Shown: piece after piece, positions 28,952 to 39,432 of the stretch
How the letters are laid out: every line of letters starts with the position of its first letter
How positions within the stretch are numbered: position 1 is the stretch's first letter
NCBI RefSeq assembly: GCF_014841615.1
Contig: NZ_JACYUG010000017.1
Span: forward strand, 1 to 64,000
DNA length: 64,000 nucleotides
Reading direction: 5' to 3'
Source of the DNA: Sphingomonas sp. CFBP 8760
GTDB taxonomy: Bacteria; Pseudomonadota; Alphaproteobacteria; Sphingomonadales; Sphingomonadaceae
Made by a program: the position numbers and the translations under genes
Notes under the pieces: generated by a model
What the model saw: the letters and a program-made list of their open reading frames with translations, nothing else
Database searches by the model: none
What the model was told of the DNA's origin: nothing

Positions 28952-30634
28952 ATGATGCCGTCGTTTCTAGTTCGCCTTCGACGGGACGTTCGCGGCAACA
29001 CACTGGCATTGATGGCGGCGGCGATGATGCCTCTCTTGGGCATGGTCGGCTCGGGAATCGACATGAGCCGCGCCTATATGGCGCAGAACCGGTTGCGACA
29101 GGCGTGCGATGCCGGCGCGCTGGCGGGTCGGCGTCTGCTGAACGGATCGACGATCGACGATCCGCTGAAGACCGAAACGACGAAATATTTCAGCTTCAAT
29201 TTCGCGCAGCGTCAGTTCGATACCGCACCCTATACGCTCGACATCACGGTTCCCGCCCCCGGCACGCTGAAGGTCGATACCAGAACGACGATCCCGACGA
29301 CGATCATGGGCCTGTTCGGCATCGCTTCGCTGCCGCTGTCCGCATCGTGCTCGGCGACGCAGGATTTCATCAACACCGATATCGTGATGGTATTCGACCT
29401 GTCGGGATCGATGAACTGCCCGGTCACCCGCCCGAACGATGGCTGTGGCAACGTCAACCAACCCAATTCGAAGCTCGACGCCCTGAAGGATGCGGCCAAG
29501 GCATTGTACACGACGCTCGAACCCGCGCAGAACAAGCTGGCGGCCAACAATCTGCGAATGCGATACGGTTTCGTGAATTATGCGAACAGCGTGAATGTCG
29601 GCGCTGCGGTCTATGATAAGAATTCGGATTATTTCGTCAGGAGGTGGACCTATCAGTCACGTCGGCCCGCGGACGACGCGACAGCCGATTCGTCCACCTG
29701 TGCCGCCTATGACGGTGTGCGCTATTATGATTACGACAGATCGCGATGGCTCTGCCGCTATCCGGTGTCGAACTGGACCGGAAAGTTCCTGTACCGGCCC
29801 GTCGTCTACGACACCACGTCATATCTTGCCGGTGCCAGACCCGCGGTCCTCGCGCAGCGCTATGGCTCGGATGCTTGGGAAGGCTGTATCGAGGAACGGG
29901 ACACCGATGCCACCTTGATCGACGGCGGCGCATCGACAGCGGCGCCGCCCTCCGCGCTCGATCTCGATATCGACCTGATTCCGAACAGCGACGCCAACCG
30001 CTGGCGCCCGGCGTGGCCCGATGTCGAATTCTTCCGGAACGATGCCATCACGGGCGCGAGGAACTATTCGGATACGTACTGCCCCACGGCGGCGCGACGG
30101 CTGAAATCCTATTTCAACGACAAATCGGGTTTTGACGGATACGTTAACTCCCTGATCGCCAAGGGTGGCACCTATCATGACCTCGGCATGATCTGGGGCG
30201 CGCGGTTTCTGTCCCAGGACGGGATATTCCGTGCCGTTCCGTCGGACACCAACGATAATACAGTTGCCGACAACCCTAAGAAGATCAAGGGATTTGCCGT
30301 CCGCCAATACATGATCTTCATGACCGATGGCGACATGTCGCCCACGGCGGACGTCTATTCCAGCTACGGGATCGAAGAACTGGACAATCGCGTGACGGCC
30401 GGCGCCTCGAATCAGCTCGACCGCCATCTCCAGCGGTTCCGCATGGCGTGCAACGCGGCGAAGGCGAAGGGGATCGATGTGTGGGTCATCGCCTTCTCCA
30501 CCACCCTGACGGCCGATATGACGAATTGCGCGAGCAAGCCCGAACAGGCAGCCGGTCTGGCCACCAATGCCGCGCTGATCGACAAGTTCAAGGAGATCGG
30601 GTCGAAGATTGGATCGCTGAGGCTCAGCCAATGA
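28952..30634 (+). CDS. TadG-like pilus protein with von Willebrand A domain
   Basis: The protein of about 560 residues starts with a short basic head (R-L-R-R-D-V-R-G-N) and a hydrophobic helix with the TadE/TadG prepilin-like glycine region. A vWA domain follows, with the MIDAS motif D-L-S-G-S-M-N near residue 150 and a later F-M-T-D-G-D-M-S. Many cysteines and aromatic residues lie in a large insert between them. TadG-like proteins sit in the envelope and may act in tight adherence. An in-frame ATG at 28922 would add ten residues. It overlaps the next gene by four bases. Confidence 0.85.
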   Translation: MMPSFLVRLRRDVRGNTLALMAAAMMPLLGMVGSGIDMSRAYMAQNRLRQACDAGALAGRRLLNGSTIDDPLKTETTKYFSFNFAQRQFDTAPYTLDITVPAPGTLKVDTRTTIPTTIMGLFGIASLPLSASCSATQDFINTDIVMVFDLSGSMNCPVTRPNDGCGNVNQPNSKLDALKDAAKALYTTLEPAQNKLAANNLRMRYGFVNYANSVNVGAAVYDKNSDYFVRRWTYQSRRPADDATADSSTCAAYDGVRYYDYDRSRWLCRYPVSNWTGKFLYRPVVYDTTSYLAGARPAVLAQRYGSDAWEGCIEERDTDATLIDGGASTAAPPSALDLDIDLIPNSDANRWRPAWPDVEFFRNDAITGARNYSDTYCPTAARRLKSYFNDKSGFDGYVNSLIAKGGTYHDLGMIWGARFLSQDGIFRAVPSDTNDNTVADNPKKIKGFAVRQYMIFMTDGDMSPTADVYSSYGIEELDNRVTAGASNQLDRHLQRFRMACNAAKAKGIDVWVIAFSTTLTADMTNCASKPEQAAGLATNAALIDKFKEIGSKIGSLRLSQ

Positions 30635-31212
30635 TGCGGTCGCAGCATTCGGTCATCATCGATCGCCGCGGGGTGACGGTGCTGGAGTTCGCACTGATCC
30701 TGCCCGTGATGCTGACCCTGATCTTCGGTGGGCTGGAACTGGGCTATCGTGCCTATCTGGGGGCGGTGATTCAGGGCGCCCTGCTCGAAGTCGCGCGCGT
30801 CGCCAGTGTGGGCAACAAGACTGAGGACCAGATCGACACGCTGATCAAGGGGCGGATCGGCGTGCTGACCGCCATCGGCAACGTCAAATCGATCCAGAAG
30901 GAAAGTTTCTTCAACTTCTCCAATGTCGGCAAGCCTGAAAAGATCACCTCCGACACCGATCCGATCGGCGTCTACAACGCCACCGACTGTTACGAGGATG
31001 CCAACAACAACAACCGCTACGATACCACTCTGAACAGTGGGATCGGGACGGCCGACGATATCGTCCGCTACAAGGTGACCGTCACCTATCCCGATCTGCT
31101 TCCCGCCAAGGGCTTTCTGGGATGGGGCAACGAGCAGACCATCGTCGCCAGCACCGTCTTGCGCAACGAACCCTTCGCCGGGCGCTCGCAGCCGACGATC
31201 CGGTGTCCCTGA
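30631..31212 (+). CDS. TadE-like pseudopilin protein
   Basis: The 193-residue protein has the TadE signature: a basic head R-R-G-V-T-V-L-E-F-A-L-I-L-P-V with the conserved glutamate, then a hydrophobic helix and a hydrophilic periplasmic domain. TadE pseudopilins are processed by TadV-type peptidases at G-x-x-x-x-E. The start ATG overlaps the vWA gene stop. No TadA/B/C or flp gene is present here. Confidence 0.85.
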   Translation: MMRSQHSVIIDRRGVTVLEFALILPVMLTLIFGGLELGYRAYLGAVIQGALLEVARVASVGNKTEDQIDTLIKGRIGVLTAIGNVKSIQKESFFNFSNVGKPEKITSDTDPIGVYNATDCYEDANNNNRYDTTLNSGIGTADDIVRYKVTVTYPDLLPAKGFLGWGNEQTIVASTVLRNEPFAGRSQPTIRCP

Positions 31213-31850
31213 TGAACCGCATCCTCCTTCGCGACACCCGTGGCCTTGCGGCGATGGAGTTCGCCCTGACGCTGCCGATCCTGCTGACGATCATCATATC
31301 GGGCATGGAAACCGCCAATTACGCGATAGCGACGCTGCGCGTCAGCCAGATCGCCGCGACCACTGCGGACAACGCCGCGCGCGTTCGCGACAGCATCGGC
31401 GAGGCGGACGTGAACGAGGTGCTGCAAGGCGGGCGTATCGTCGGCGAGCCGATGGATTTCGCGGCGCGGGGTCGCATCGTGCTGTCGGATGTGATGCCCA
31501 ATGGCCTGACGGGGTCGTTGGCTGGGCAGAAAATCCTGTGGCAACGCTGTACCGGGGCGCTCAACACGACGGAATCGGCCCCCCGTTACGGTGTTCAGGG
31601 CAAGGGGGGATCGGATGGTACGTTACCCGCGATGGGGCCGGCCGGCCGGACGCTGGCCGCCAGCGCCAGTTCGGCCATGATCTTCGTCGAAGTAACGTAT
31701 CAATACAAACCACTCGTATCGACGCTCGTCTTCGGCACCCCGATCATGCGGTCCGAGGCAAGCTTCACGGTGCGCGAACGCAAAAGCGAGACGTTGACCG
31801 CCGGCGCCAGCGGAACGGCGACGAGCACCTGTTCACGCTACGATCTATGA
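31212..31850 (+). CDS. Second TadE-like pseudopilin protein
   Basis: The 212-residue protein repeats the TadE plan: R-D-T-R-G-L-A-A-M-E-F-A-L-T-L-P-I-L followed by a hydrophobic helix and a soluble domain with S-A-M-I-F-V-E-V-T-Y-Q-Y near the end. The ATG at 31212 overlaps the previous stop by one base. Together with the two preceding genes it forms a TadG-E-E set, probably a minor-pilin or envelope adhesion module whose secretion machinery lies elsewhere. Confidence 0.82.
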   Translation: MNRILLRDTRGLAAMEFALTLPILLTIIISGMETANYAIATLRVSQIAATTADNAARVRDSIGEADVNEVLQGGRIVGEPMDFAARGRIVLSDVMPNGLTGSLAGQKILWQRCTGALNTTESAPRYGVQGKGGSDGTLPAMGPAGRTLAASASSAMIFVEVTYQYKPLVSTLVFGTPIMRSEASFTVRERKSETLTAGASGTATSTCSRYDL

Positions 31851-31893
31851 AACGCCCTCGCGGGGGACGAAAAAAAGTCTCGGTGAGCCATAA

Positions 31894-31917
31894 CCCCCTC
31901 CCGCGAACGGGAGGGGG
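31894..31917. terminator. Bidirectional terminator hairpin
   Basis: CCCCCTCCCG at 31894-31903 and CGGGAGGGGG at 31908-31917 pair perfectly around a CGAA tetraloop. It lies between the convergent TadE-like gene and pdhB. On the minus strand a run of seven Ts follows about 20 bases later. Confidence 0.75.
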
Positions 31918-31926
31918 GTCGACCGG

Positions 31927-33351
31927 TCAGCCCTTGTAGCAGACCTTCTTGACCGCCTTCACGATCCGCGCGGTATCGATCAGCGCCAGCTTTTCGAGAT
32001 TGGCGGCATAGGGCATCGGCACGTCCTCGTTGGTGACGCGCAGGACCGGGGCGTCGAGATCGTCGAAACCCTCTTCCATGCAGATCGCCATGATCTCCGA
32101 CGACACCGAGCACACCGGGAAGCCCTCCTCGACCACGACGAGCCGGTTGGTCTTGGCCAGGCTGGCCAGCACCGCCTGCTTGTCGAGCGGGCGCAGCGTG
32201 CGCAGATCGATGACCTCCGCCTCGATCCCCTCGCCCGCCAGCAGTTCGGCGGCCTCCAGCGACAGGCCGACGCCGATCGAATATGACACGATCGTCACGT
32301 CCTTGCCCTCGCGCATCGTCCGCGCCTTGCCGATCGGCAGGACCCAGTCGTCCAGCTTGGGCACGTCGAAGCTGCGGCCGTACATCAGTTCGTTTTCGAG
32401 GAACACGACCGGATCGCTGGTCCGGATCGCCGCCTTCAGCAGGCCCTTGGCATCCGCCGCATCATACGGCGCGATCACGATCAGGCCGGGGACGGACGCG
32501 TACCATGCGCCGAAATTGTGCGAATGCTGCGCACCCACCCGGCTGGCGGCGCCGTTCGGCCCGCGGAACACGATCGGGCAGCGCATCTGGCCACCCGACA
32601 TGTAGTTGGTCTTGGCCGCCGAGTTGATGATGTGGTCGATCGCCTGCAGGGCGAAGTTGAACGTCATGAACTCGATGATCGGCTTCAGGCCGCCCATCGC
32701 CGCGCCCGAGCCGATGCCGGCGAAGCCGTATTCGGTGATCGGCGTATCGATGACGCGACGGTCGCCGAACTCGTCGAGCAGCCCCTGCGTGACCTTGTAC
32801 GCGCCCTGATACTGCGCGACCTCCTCGCCCATCACGAAGACGCGGTCGTCGGCGCGCATCTCCTCGGCCATCGCATCGCGCAACGCCTCGCGGACGGTCG
32901 TCTTGACCATCTCGGTGCCCTCGGGGATCGCGGGGTCCTGCGCACCGGTCTTCTCGGCGGCGGCGACCAGCTGCTGCGTGCCGCTTTCCTGCTCGGCGGC
33001 GGCGGCGCCCTCCGGCATCGGCGGCGCGGCATGGTCGGTCGCCTCGTTCTTCGGCTGGGCGTTGGCGTCCTCGCCCGACCGGCTCTCGGTCGCGGCATCG
33101 GCGCTCTCGCCCTCTTCCAGCAGGGTCGCGATGACCGCGCCGACCTTCACGTTGTCGGTCCCCTCGGCGACGACGATCCTGCCGATCGTGCCTTCGTCGA
33201 CCGCCTCGAATTCCATCGTCGCCTTGTCGGTCTCGATCTCGGCCATGATGTCGCCGGACTTCACCGTATCGCCTTCCTTCACCAGCCACTTGGCGAGCGT
33301 ACCCTCTTCCATCGTCGGGGACAGGGCCGGCATCTTGATCTCGATCGGCAT
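31927..33351 (-). CDS. pdhB: Pyruvate dehydrogenase E1 beta subunit with N-terminal lipoyl domain
   Basis: The 474-residue protein starts with a lipoyl domain (1-80; the lipoylated lysine is in E-T-D-K-A-T-M) and an Ala/Glu-rich linker, then the transketolase-like E1 beta domain from about 150 ([24 protein letters not shown]) and the C-terminal domain with D-L-R-T-L-R-P-L-D. Carrying a lipoyl domain on E1 beta is typical of alphaproteobacteria. The gene follows pdhA after one base and catalyses the first, decarboxylating step of acetyl-CoA formation with it. Confidence 0.96.
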   Translation of the reverse strand: MPIEIKMPALSPTMEEGTLAKWLVKEGDTVKSGDIMAEIETDKATMEFEAVDEGTIGRIVVAEGTDNVKVGAVIATLLEEGESADAATESRSGEDANAQPKNEATDHAAPPMPEGAAAAEQESGTQQLVAAAEKTGAQDPAIPEGTEMVKTTVREALRDAMAEEMRADDRVFVMGEEVAQYQGAYKVTQGLLDEFGDRRVIDTPITEYGFAGIGSGAAMGGLKPIIEFMTFNFALQAIDHIINSAAKTNYMSGGQMRCPIVFRGPNGAASRVGAQHSHNFGAWYASVPGLIVIAPYDAADAKGLLKAAIRTSDPVVFLENELMYGRSFDVPKLDDWVLPIGKARTMREGKDVTIVSYSIGVGLSLEAAELLAGEGIEAEVIDLRTLRPLDKQAVLASLAKTNRLVVVEEGFPVCSVSSEIMAICMEEGFDDLDAPVLRVTNEDVPMPYAANLEKLALIDTARIVKAVKKVCYKG

Positions 33352-33352
33352 C

Positions 33353-34396
33353 TCAGTAACGCTCCACCAGCACGTCGGTATACAGGTCGGCCGCATCGGG
33401 CTCGGGGGTCTGCTCGGCGAAATCCGCCGCTTCGTTCACCTGCTTGCGGATCACCTGCTCGACCGACTTCAGTTCCTCGGCGGTGACGCCCTGCTCTTCC
33501 AGCAGCTTCTTCACATGCTCGATCGGGTCGGACTTGTCGCGGACGCCCTGCACCTCCTCGCGGCTGCGATACTTGGCGGGATCGGACATCGAATGGCCGC
33601 GATAGCGATAGGTCTTCATCTCCAGGATGATCGGCCCCTTGCCCGCGCGGACCCATGCCAGCGCTTCCTCGGCGGCGCCGCGGCAGGCCAGCACGTCCAT
33701 GCCGTCCACCTGGATGCCGGGGATGCGGAAGCTTTCGCCGCGCTTGTAGAACTGGTCCTCGGACGCGGCCCGGCTGACGCTGGTGCCCATCGCATACTGG
33801 TTGTTCTCGATCACGAAGATGATCGGCAGGCCCCAGAGCTGCGCCATGTTGAAGCTCTCGTACACCTGACCCTGGTTCGCCGCGCCATCGCCGAAATAGG
33901 CGAGGCAGACGCCCCCGTCGTTGCTGTACTTGTGCCCGAACGCGAGACCGGTGCCGAGCGACACCTGCGCGCCGACGATGCCGTGGCCGCCATAGAATTT
34001 ATGCTCGGTCGAGAACATGTGCATCGACCCGCCCTTGCCGCGGCTGATCCCGGCGCCACGGCCGGTCAGTTCGGCCATGATGACCTTGGGATCGATGCCA
34101 TAGGCGAGCATGTGCCCATGGTCGCGGTACCCGGTGATGACCGAGTCCTTGTCGCCGTCGAGCGCCGACTGGAGGCCGACCGCCACCGCCTCCTGCCCGA
34201 TATACAGATGACAGAAGCCGCCGATTAGGCCCAAGCCATACAATTGCCCTGCCTTTTCCTCGAAACGACGGATGAGCAGCATATGCTTGTAGAAGTCGAG
34301 CAGTTCGTCCTTCGTCGCGTCATATGGTTGCGGTTCGCCGGGACGCTCCCGGTTCGGCAGAGGCGGTTCGGCGATCGCGCGGAGAGCTTTGGCCAC
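33353..34396 (-). CDS. pdhA: Pyruvate dehydrogenase E1 alpha subunit
   Basis: The 347-residue protein has the thiamine-diphosphate motif [15 protein letters not shown] near 190-205 and ends it with I-E-N-N. The Y-R-G-H-S-M-S-D-P loop near 275 is the site regulated by phosphorylation in mitochondria. It pairs with pdhB directly downstream. No E2 or E3 gene lies in the window, so the rest of the complex is encoded elsewhere. Confidence 0.96.
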   Translation of the reverse strand: MAKALRAIAEPPLPNRERPGEPQPYDATKDELLDFYKHMLLIRRFEEKAGQLYGLGLIGGFCHLYIGQEAVAVGLQSALDGDKDSVITGYRDHGHMLAYGIDPKVIMAELTGRGAGISRGKGGSMHMFSTEHKFYGGHGIVGAQVSLGTGLAFGHKYSNDGGVCLAYFGDGAANQGQVYESFNMAQLWGLPIIFVIENNQYAMGTSVSRAASEDQFYKRGESFRIPGIQVDGMDVLACRGAAEEALAWVRAGKGPIILEMKTYRYRGHSMSDPAKYRSREEVQGVRDKSDPIEHVKKLLEEQGVTAEELKSVEQVIRKQVNEAADFAEQTPEPDAADLYTDVLVERY

Positions 34397-34518
34397 AGGT
34401 AACCCTTGTTTCCGTAGGGAAGATGCCCCGCCTATAGTCCCGGTTTGCCACGGACTGCAATTGCCTCGCGGACGCGTGGTTGCCCTGCCCCCGCCCGGCC
34501 GGTTAAGGCCCGGTCGTC

Positions 34519-35808
34519 ATGGACCGCCCGCCGCATCCCTTCCGCATCGCCAATTTCCGCGCCTATTGGGCCGCCCGCTTCGCGATGACGCTGGCGCAGA
34601 ACGCGCTGATCATCGTGGTCGGCTGGCAGACCTACACCATTGCGCGGGCCACGATGTCGCCGTCCGCCGCCGCCGCGCAGCTGGGGCTGATCGGGTTCCT
34701 GCAGTTCGTGCCGCTGTTCCTGACGACGCCGGTGACCGGACTGGTCGCCGACCGGTTCGACCGCCGCTGGATCGCGCGGATCACCGTGACGTTGCAGCTG
34801 ATCTGCGCGATCACGCTGGCCCTGGTGACGGCGGAAGGCGCGATGACGCTGCCGGTGCTGTTCGGGGTGGCGATCCTGCTAGGGATCGCGCGCGCCTTTT
34901 CCGGCCCGGCCTTTTCCGCGCTCGCCCCTAATCTGGTGCCGCGCGATGTGCTGCCGACCGCGATCGCGCTGTCCTCGATCTCGTGGCAGGTGGGTACGAT
35001 CATCGGCCCCGCGCTGGGCGGCTATGCCTATGGCCATGTCGGGCCGGCGGCGCCGTATTTCCTCGCCACCGGGTTGTTCGCGGTGGCGCTGCTGTGCCTG
35101 TTCCTGATCGGGCCGGTACCGCGCGCCAACCAGGTCGGGCGGGCAAAGCCGCTGCGCGCCATCATCGACGGCTTGGCCTATGTCGGCCAGAACAAGCTGG
35201 TGCTGGGCGCGATCACGCTCGATCTGTTCGCGGTGTTCCTCGCGGGCACCAGTGCGCTGCTGCCGATCTATGCCGCCGACATCCTGAAAGTGGGGCCGAC
35301 CGGCCTCGCCGAACTGGCCGCCGCGCCGGCGGTGGGGGCGGCGATCATCGCGCTGATCTTCTCGATCCGGCCGCTCAAGACCAATGTCGGGCCCAAGATG
35401 CTGGTCGCCGTCCTGATCTATGGCACCGCCACCGTCGTGTTCGGCCTGTCGACGTGGTTGCCGCTCAGTCTGGCCGCGCTGGCGGTGGCGGGGGCGGCGG
35501 ACATGTTCTCCGTCTATATCCGCCAGTCGCTGATCCAGCTCTATACGCCCGACGAGATGCGCGGGCGGGTCGGCGCGGTGTCGCAGCTCACCATTTCCGC
35601 CTCGAACGAACTGGGGGAGGCCGAATCGGGCTTTCTCGCGTCCGCGCTCGGCCCGGTCGGCGCGGTGATGGTGGGCGGCGGCGGCGCGATCGTCGTCACG
35701 ATCCTGTGGACGTTCCTGTTCCCCTCGATCCGCCGCGCACGGACCTTCGACCCGCCACCGACGTTGATCGACCCGGCGCCCCTTCCCCAACCGGAGAGAG
35801 TCTCATGA
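34519..35808 (+). CDS. Major facilitator superfamily exporter
   Basis: The 429-residue inner-membrane protein has about 12 hydrophobic helices and the MFS loop motif [10 protein letters not shown] near residue 73. The overall pattern resembles the EntS/MFS_3 group of exporters, many of which handle siderophores or drugs; the substrate is not evident. It overlaps cysK by four bases and is first in a three-gene operon, so export of a cysteine-related compound is a possibility only. Confidence 0.85.
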   Translation: MDRPPHPFRIANFRAYWAARFAMTLAQNALIIVVGWQTYTIARATMSPSAAAAQLGLIGFLQFVPLFLTTPVTGLVADRFDRRWIARITVTLQLICAITLALVTAEGAMTLPVLFGVAILLGIARAFSGPAFSALAPNLVPRDVLPTAIALSSISWQVGTIIGPALGGYAYGHVGPAAPYFLATGLFAVALLCLFLIGPVPRANQVGRAKPLRAIIDGLAYVGQNKLVLGAITLDLFAVFLAGTSALLPIYAADILKVGPTGLAELAAAPAVGAAIIALIFSIRPLKTNVGPKMLVAVLIYGTATVVFGLSTWLPLSLAALAVAGAADMFSVYIRQSLIQLYTPDEMRGRVGAVSQLTISASNELGEAESGFLASALGPVGAVMVGGGGAIVVTILWTFLFPSIRRARTFDPPPTLIDPAPLPQPERVS

Positions 35809-36725
35809 AGGCCAACACGATACTCGATACGATCGGCCAGACGCCGCACATCCGCGTGCAGCGGCTGTTCCCGGGGTCGGAGGTGTGGATCAAGTCCGAA
35901 CGGTCCAACCCCGGCGGATCGATCAAGGATCGCATCGCGCTGGCGATGGTCGAGGCGGCGGAGGCTTCCGGCGACCTGAAGCCCGGCGGCACCATCATCG
36001 AACCGACCAGCGGCAACACCGGCATCGGCCTCGCCCTGGTCGCGGCGGTGAAGGGGTATCGACTGATCCTCGTCATGCCCGAATCGATGTCGCTGGAACG
36101 CCGCCGGCTGATGCTGGCCTATGGTGCCACCTTCGACCTGACCCCGCGGGAGAAGGGGATGAAGGGCGCGATCGAACGCGCGCACGAACTGGCCGGCGAA
36201 ACGCCGGATGCGTGGATTCCGCAGCAGTTCGAGAACCCTGCGAACATCGACGTGCATGTCCGCACCACCGCACAGGAGATCCTGAACGATTTCCGTGATA
36301 CGCCGATCGACGTCATCATCACCGGCGTCGGCACCGGCGGCCACATCACCGGCGTCGCCGAGACGTTGAAGAAGGAATGGCCGGGCCTGAAGGTCTTCGC
36401 GGTCGAACCAGCCGCCTCGCCCGTGATCGGCGGCGGCCAGCCGGGGCCGCACCCGATCCAGGGCATCGGCGCGGGCTTCGTGCCGAAGAACCTGCACACC
36501 GCCGCGATCGACGGGGTGATCGAGGTCGATGCCGCCGTCGCCAAGGACATGGCCCGCCGCGCCGCGCGCGAGGAAGGGATGCTGGTCGGCATCTCGTCGG
36601 GTGCGACGCTGGCGGCGATCCTGCGCAAGCTGCCCGACCTGCCCGACAATGCCCGCGTGCTCGGTTTCAACTACGACACGGGCGAGCGGTATCTGTCGGT
36701 GCCGGACTTCCTGCCGGAACAGTGA
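35805..36725 (+). CDS. cysK: Cysteine synthase (O-acetylserine sulfhydrylase)
   Basis: The 306-residue PLP enzyme joins sulfide to O-acetylserine. The PLP lysine is K41 in P-G-G-S-I-K-D-R, followed by the substrate loop P-T-S-G-N-T-G near 68 and the phosphate loop [10 protein letters not shown] near 175. The length is normal for CysK. It overlaps the neighbours on both sides (ATGA and GTGA). Confidence 0.95.
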   Translation: MKANTILDTIGQTPHIRVQRLFPGSEVWIKSERSNPGGSIKDRIALAMVEAAEASGDLKPGGTIIEPTSGNTGIGLALVAAVKGYRLILVMPESMSLERRRLMLAYGATFDLTPREKGMKGAIERAHELAGETPDAWIPQQFENPANIDVHVRTTAQEILNDFRDTPIDVIITGVGTGGHITGVAETLKKEWPGLKVFAVEPAASPVIGGGQPGPHPIQGIGAGFVPKNLHTAAIDGVIEVDAAVAKDMARRAAREEGMLVGISSGATLAAILRKLPDLPDNARVLGFNYDTGERYLSVPDFLPEQ

Positions 36726-38023
36726 CACCTGTCCAGCGGCCCGGCCCCCGCGTCCGGGCGACCCTGATCGCGATCGGGGCGGCGGCGATCGCCGTCCCGG
36801 CCTATATCGCGACCCATGCACCCGCACCGGTGCGGCAGCCGGTCCGGTTGCCGCACCGTACGCCGCCGCGCGTGGTGCCCGCCACCGTCGTGCCGCCGGT
36901 CGAGGCGGTCGAGTTCGTCGACCTCGCGCCGGACGATGCGCGCACCTTCAACGCCGGTGTCCCCTTCGTCACCGGGCCCAATCCCGCCGCGCGTCGCTTC
37001 GTGCTGCGCGATGCGGCGGAGGATATGGCCCGCGCGACCGACTGCCTCGCGACGGCGGTGCTGTACGAGGCGGGGAACGATCCCGCCGGGCAGAAGGCGG
37101 TGGCGCAGGTCGTGCTCAACCGCGCTCGCCATCCCGCCTTTCCCAAGACGATCTGCGGCGTGGTGTTCGAGGGGCAGGAGCGGCGCACCGGTTGCCAGTT
37201 CAGCTTCACCTGCGACGGCGCACTCACCCGATGGACCCCGCCGCCGGCGCTGTGGACGAAAGCGCGGGCGGTGGCGGAGGCGGCGTTGAAGGGCGCGGTC
37301 TATCGCCCGGTCGGCTATGCCACCCATTACCATACCGACTGGGTCGTTCCCTATTGGCAGTCCAGCCTCGACAAGATCGCCGCGGTTCACAGCCACCTGT
37401 TCTTCCGCTGGTCCGGCTGGTGGGGCACCCCGCCCGCCTTCGCCCGCAACGTCGATCCGCACGAGCCGGTGATCGAAAAGCTCGCCGCCTTCTCCGACGC
37501 GCACCGCACCGGCGAGGTATTGGCAGAGGCGGCGGCGGCAAGCGCCGAAGCCGCCGTCCTGACCGAAACGATGGCCGCCAGCGACGTCGCCGCCCCGATC
37601 CTGTCCGGCCAGCCCGATGAACTGCGCGTCGCGCTGCCGGCGGGCGTGTCGCCGGACACCTATCCCCAGCTTGCCGCCAAGGCGTGCGGCACGCGCGACC
37701 GGTGCAAGTATCTCGGCTGGGCGGACGCGAAGGCGCTGCCGAAGACCGCGGCGCTCGATGCCCCGCAACTGGCGACGATGGCGTTCAGCTACCTGCGCGA
37801 CCGTCCGGGCGGACTGGAGCGGACGCTGTGGAACTGCACGCTCTATCCCAAGACGCGTCCGGGCGGCTGCATGCGCCGCCAGCCTGTACCCGCCGCCTCG
37901 CCCACGCCGACGCCGCTCAGAACGCCCTCATCCAGCCTGAAACCGCTGGAGGGCGTGCGGCGACCCTCACCTGCGCCGATCGCGCGCCCATCCCCCACCA
38001 CCGGGGCCGATCAAACCTCCTAG
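36722..38023 (+). CDS. SleB-type cell wall hydrolase
   Basis: The 433-residue protein starts at a GTG overlapping the cysK stop. It has an N-terminal membrane or signal helix (about 12-28) and a hydrolase_2 domain at about 115-235 with [11 protein letters not shown] (catalytic glutamate), V-A-Q-V-V-L-N-R and C-Q-F-S-F-T-C-D-G. Family members are peptidoglycan lytic enzymes. The last 50 residues are Pro/Ser-rich and end exactly where an IS481 remnant begins, so the tail may have been altered by insertion. Confidence 0.85.
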   Translation: MTPVQRPGPRVRATLIAIGAAAIAVPAYIATHAPAPVRQPVRLPHRTPPRVVPATVVPPVEAVEFVDLAPDDARTFNAGVPFVTGPNPAARRFVLRDAAEDMARATDCLATAVLYEAGNDPAGQKAVAQVVLNRARHPAFPKTICGVVFEGQERRTGCQFSFTCDGALTRWTPPPALWTKARAVAEAALKGAVYRPVGYATHYHTDWVVPYWQSSLDKIAAVHSHLFFRWSGWWGTPPAFARNVDPHEPVIEKLAAFSDAHRTGEVLAEAAAASAEAAVLTETMAASDVAAPILSGQPDELRVALPAGVSPDTYPQLAAKACGTRDRCKYLGWADAKALPKTAALDAPQLATMAFSYLRDRPGGLERTLWNCTLYPKTRPGGCMRRQPVPAASPTPTPLRTPSSSLKPLEGVRRPSPAPIARPSPTTGADQTS

Positions 38024-38523
38024 GTGTTTGGTCCGGGCATTTGATGGTGCGGGTTTGATGTAAAGCGATCTGGCTCGTTTTGCCATGTTTTGCAGATGGC
38101 CTCGTACGAGGTGAGGCCCCTGAGGGTTTTGAGCCTGCGGCCGAAATTGTAGGCAGCGACGAAGTCGCCGAGGTGCTGCCGGAGAGGCGCTGCCGGAACT
38201 GATCATGGCTGTCATAATGGTAGCGTTTGACGGTGGCTTCCTTGATGGTCCGGTTCATCCGTTCGACCTGCTCGTTGGTCCACGAATGCCTTGCTTTGGT
38301 CGGGTGGTGCTCAATGCCGTTCTCGTCGCAGATGCGGTCGAAGATATGGTGGAAGGCGTATTTGTGATGCGCGATGTTGGTGAACTGGATGCCGTTATCG
38401 GTGAGTATGATGTGGATGGTGTAGGGAATAGCCGTGACCGGATTGCGCAGGAACTGGGCCGCGATCATCTTGCCAGCCTCTTGGTGCAGCTCGACGAACG
38501 CGAACTTGGCGGGTAACGGTCTA
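38020..38523 (-). pseudogene. Decayed IS481-type transposase, C-terminal part with frameshift
   Basis: The minus strand encodes A-K-F-A-F-V-E-L-H-Q-E-A-G-K, then I-I-L-T-D-N-G-I-Q-F-T (catalytic Asp) and W-T-N-E-Q-V-E-R-M-N-R-T (catalytic Glu), typical of IS481/IS3 integrase cores. At 38170-38197 a 14-base block, GAGGTGCTGCCGGA, is tandemly repeated with one change; this shifts the frame. Past it the correct C-terminus resumes (L-G-D-F-V-A-A-Y-N-F-G-R-R-L). The N-terminal third with the first Asp is missing. The element cannot move itself. Confidence 0.88.
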
Positions 38524-38533
38524 TCAACGTCAG

Positions 38534-38557
38534 ATTCCCGAACGCACGTTCGGGAAT
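38534..38557. repeat. Perfect 10-bp inverted repeat
   Basis: ATTCCCGAAC at 38534-38543 and GTTCGGGAAT at 38548-38557 form a perfect hairpin around a four-base loop. It lies at the broken 5' side of the IS481 remnant, so it may mark the deletion junction or be a target-site structure. Confidence 0.55.
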
Positions 38558-38662
38558 GTCTGGCGGATCATCTACCCGACGAACGTCGACATCAACTGGT
38601 GGGGATGCTGGAAGCGGCCTGATAACCGCGATCATGTCGTTTGAATGGGGATTTTAGGGCCC

Positions 38663-38692
38663 GCGGGGACCACTCTTACGAGTGTGCCCCGC
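38663..38692. terminator. Hairpin downstream of tRNA-Arg
   Basis: GCGGGG (38663-38668) with CCCCGC (38687-38692) and CACTC (38671-38675) with GAGTG (38680-38684) form an 11-bp stem interrupted by two mismatches around a TTAC loop. It lies 64 bases beyond the 3' end of the minus-strand tRNA, where a terminator is expected, though no long T-run follows. Confidence 0.45.
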
Positions 38693-38756
38693 GTGTACCG
38701 ACCCAAATGGCGAATCTCCAGAAGAGATCTGCCCCACCGCTAAACCACTGAAATAG

Positions 38757-38833
38757 TGGTGCGCCCGGAACGATTCGAACGTCCGACCCTCAGATTCGTA
38801 GTCTGATGCTCTATCCAGCTGAGCTACGGGCGC
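38757..38833 (-). tRNA. tRNA-Arg(ACG)
   Basis: The minus-strand sequence folds into a full cloverleaf: a GCGCCCG acceptor arm, a G-C-T-C-A-G-C-T-G-G-A D arm, an anticodon stem-loop with ACG flanked by CT and AA, and a GTTCGAATC T arm. The 3' CCA is encoded. ACG is read as inosine-34 after TadA deamination and decodes CGU, CGC and CGA. Confidence 0.97.
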
Positions 38834-38915
38834 CCGGTGGAAGCGCGCTATTAACAGGGTTCTCGGAGGGCGCAAGTGCGTTGCGTCGAAAAAATGCAGG
38901 TCGTAGGGCCGATCC

Positions 38916-39428
38916 ATGCAGAAAGTCGTCCTGATCGCCTCCGTCGCGCTGTTCGTCCCCGTCACGGTGGCTGGCTGTTCGCGGGATACCAATACCTATC
39001 CTTCGCTGGCGCAGCGGCCTGCGGAGACGCGCGGATTCGCCGAGCCCGCGGCGCCCGCGCCAGAGCCGATCAGGGCCGATCCTGCCCTCGACACCGCGAT
39101 TGCCGGCCTGACCACGCGACTGGCCGCGATAAAGGTGGGCTTCGACCGCGACGCCGGGCAGACCGAACGGGCAGCGGCGGCGGCACAGGGGCGGGCGGTG
39201 GGCAGCGATGCCTGGCTGACCGCCCAGACCGCACTGGCGGCGCTCGACGACTGGCGGGCGCAGGCGTCGTCGCTGGCGAGCGATGCGGGCGAACTGGCCA
39301 GCACGCGCGCGGCAACGCTGGCGCCCGCCTATCCGGCGCTGGACGATCTGCAGGCAGCGCTGACGGCGGAAGTGGCGCGGCAGGATGCCACGATCGATCG
39401 TATCCAGGCGGCATTGCCCGGCGCCTGA
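38916..39428 (+). CDS. Small putative lipoprotein
   Basis: The 170-residue protein has a signal peptide ending in a lipobox V-A-G-C at residues 18-21, so it should be lipid-anchored. After a proline-rich linker the remainder is alanine-rich and strongly helical, with repeated hydrophobic heptads that suggest a coiled coil. I do not recognise the family. It follows tRNA-Arg divergently and converges on the next gene. Confidence 0.75.
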   Translation: MQKVVLIASVALFVPVTVAGCSRDTNTYPSLAQRPAETRGFAEPAAPAPEPIRADPALDTAIAGLTTRLAAIKVGFDRDAGQTERAAAAAQGRAVGSDAWLTAQTALAALDDWRAQASSLASDAGELASTRAATLAPAYPALDDLQAALTAEVARQDATIDRIQAALPGA

Positions 39429-39432
39429 CCGG

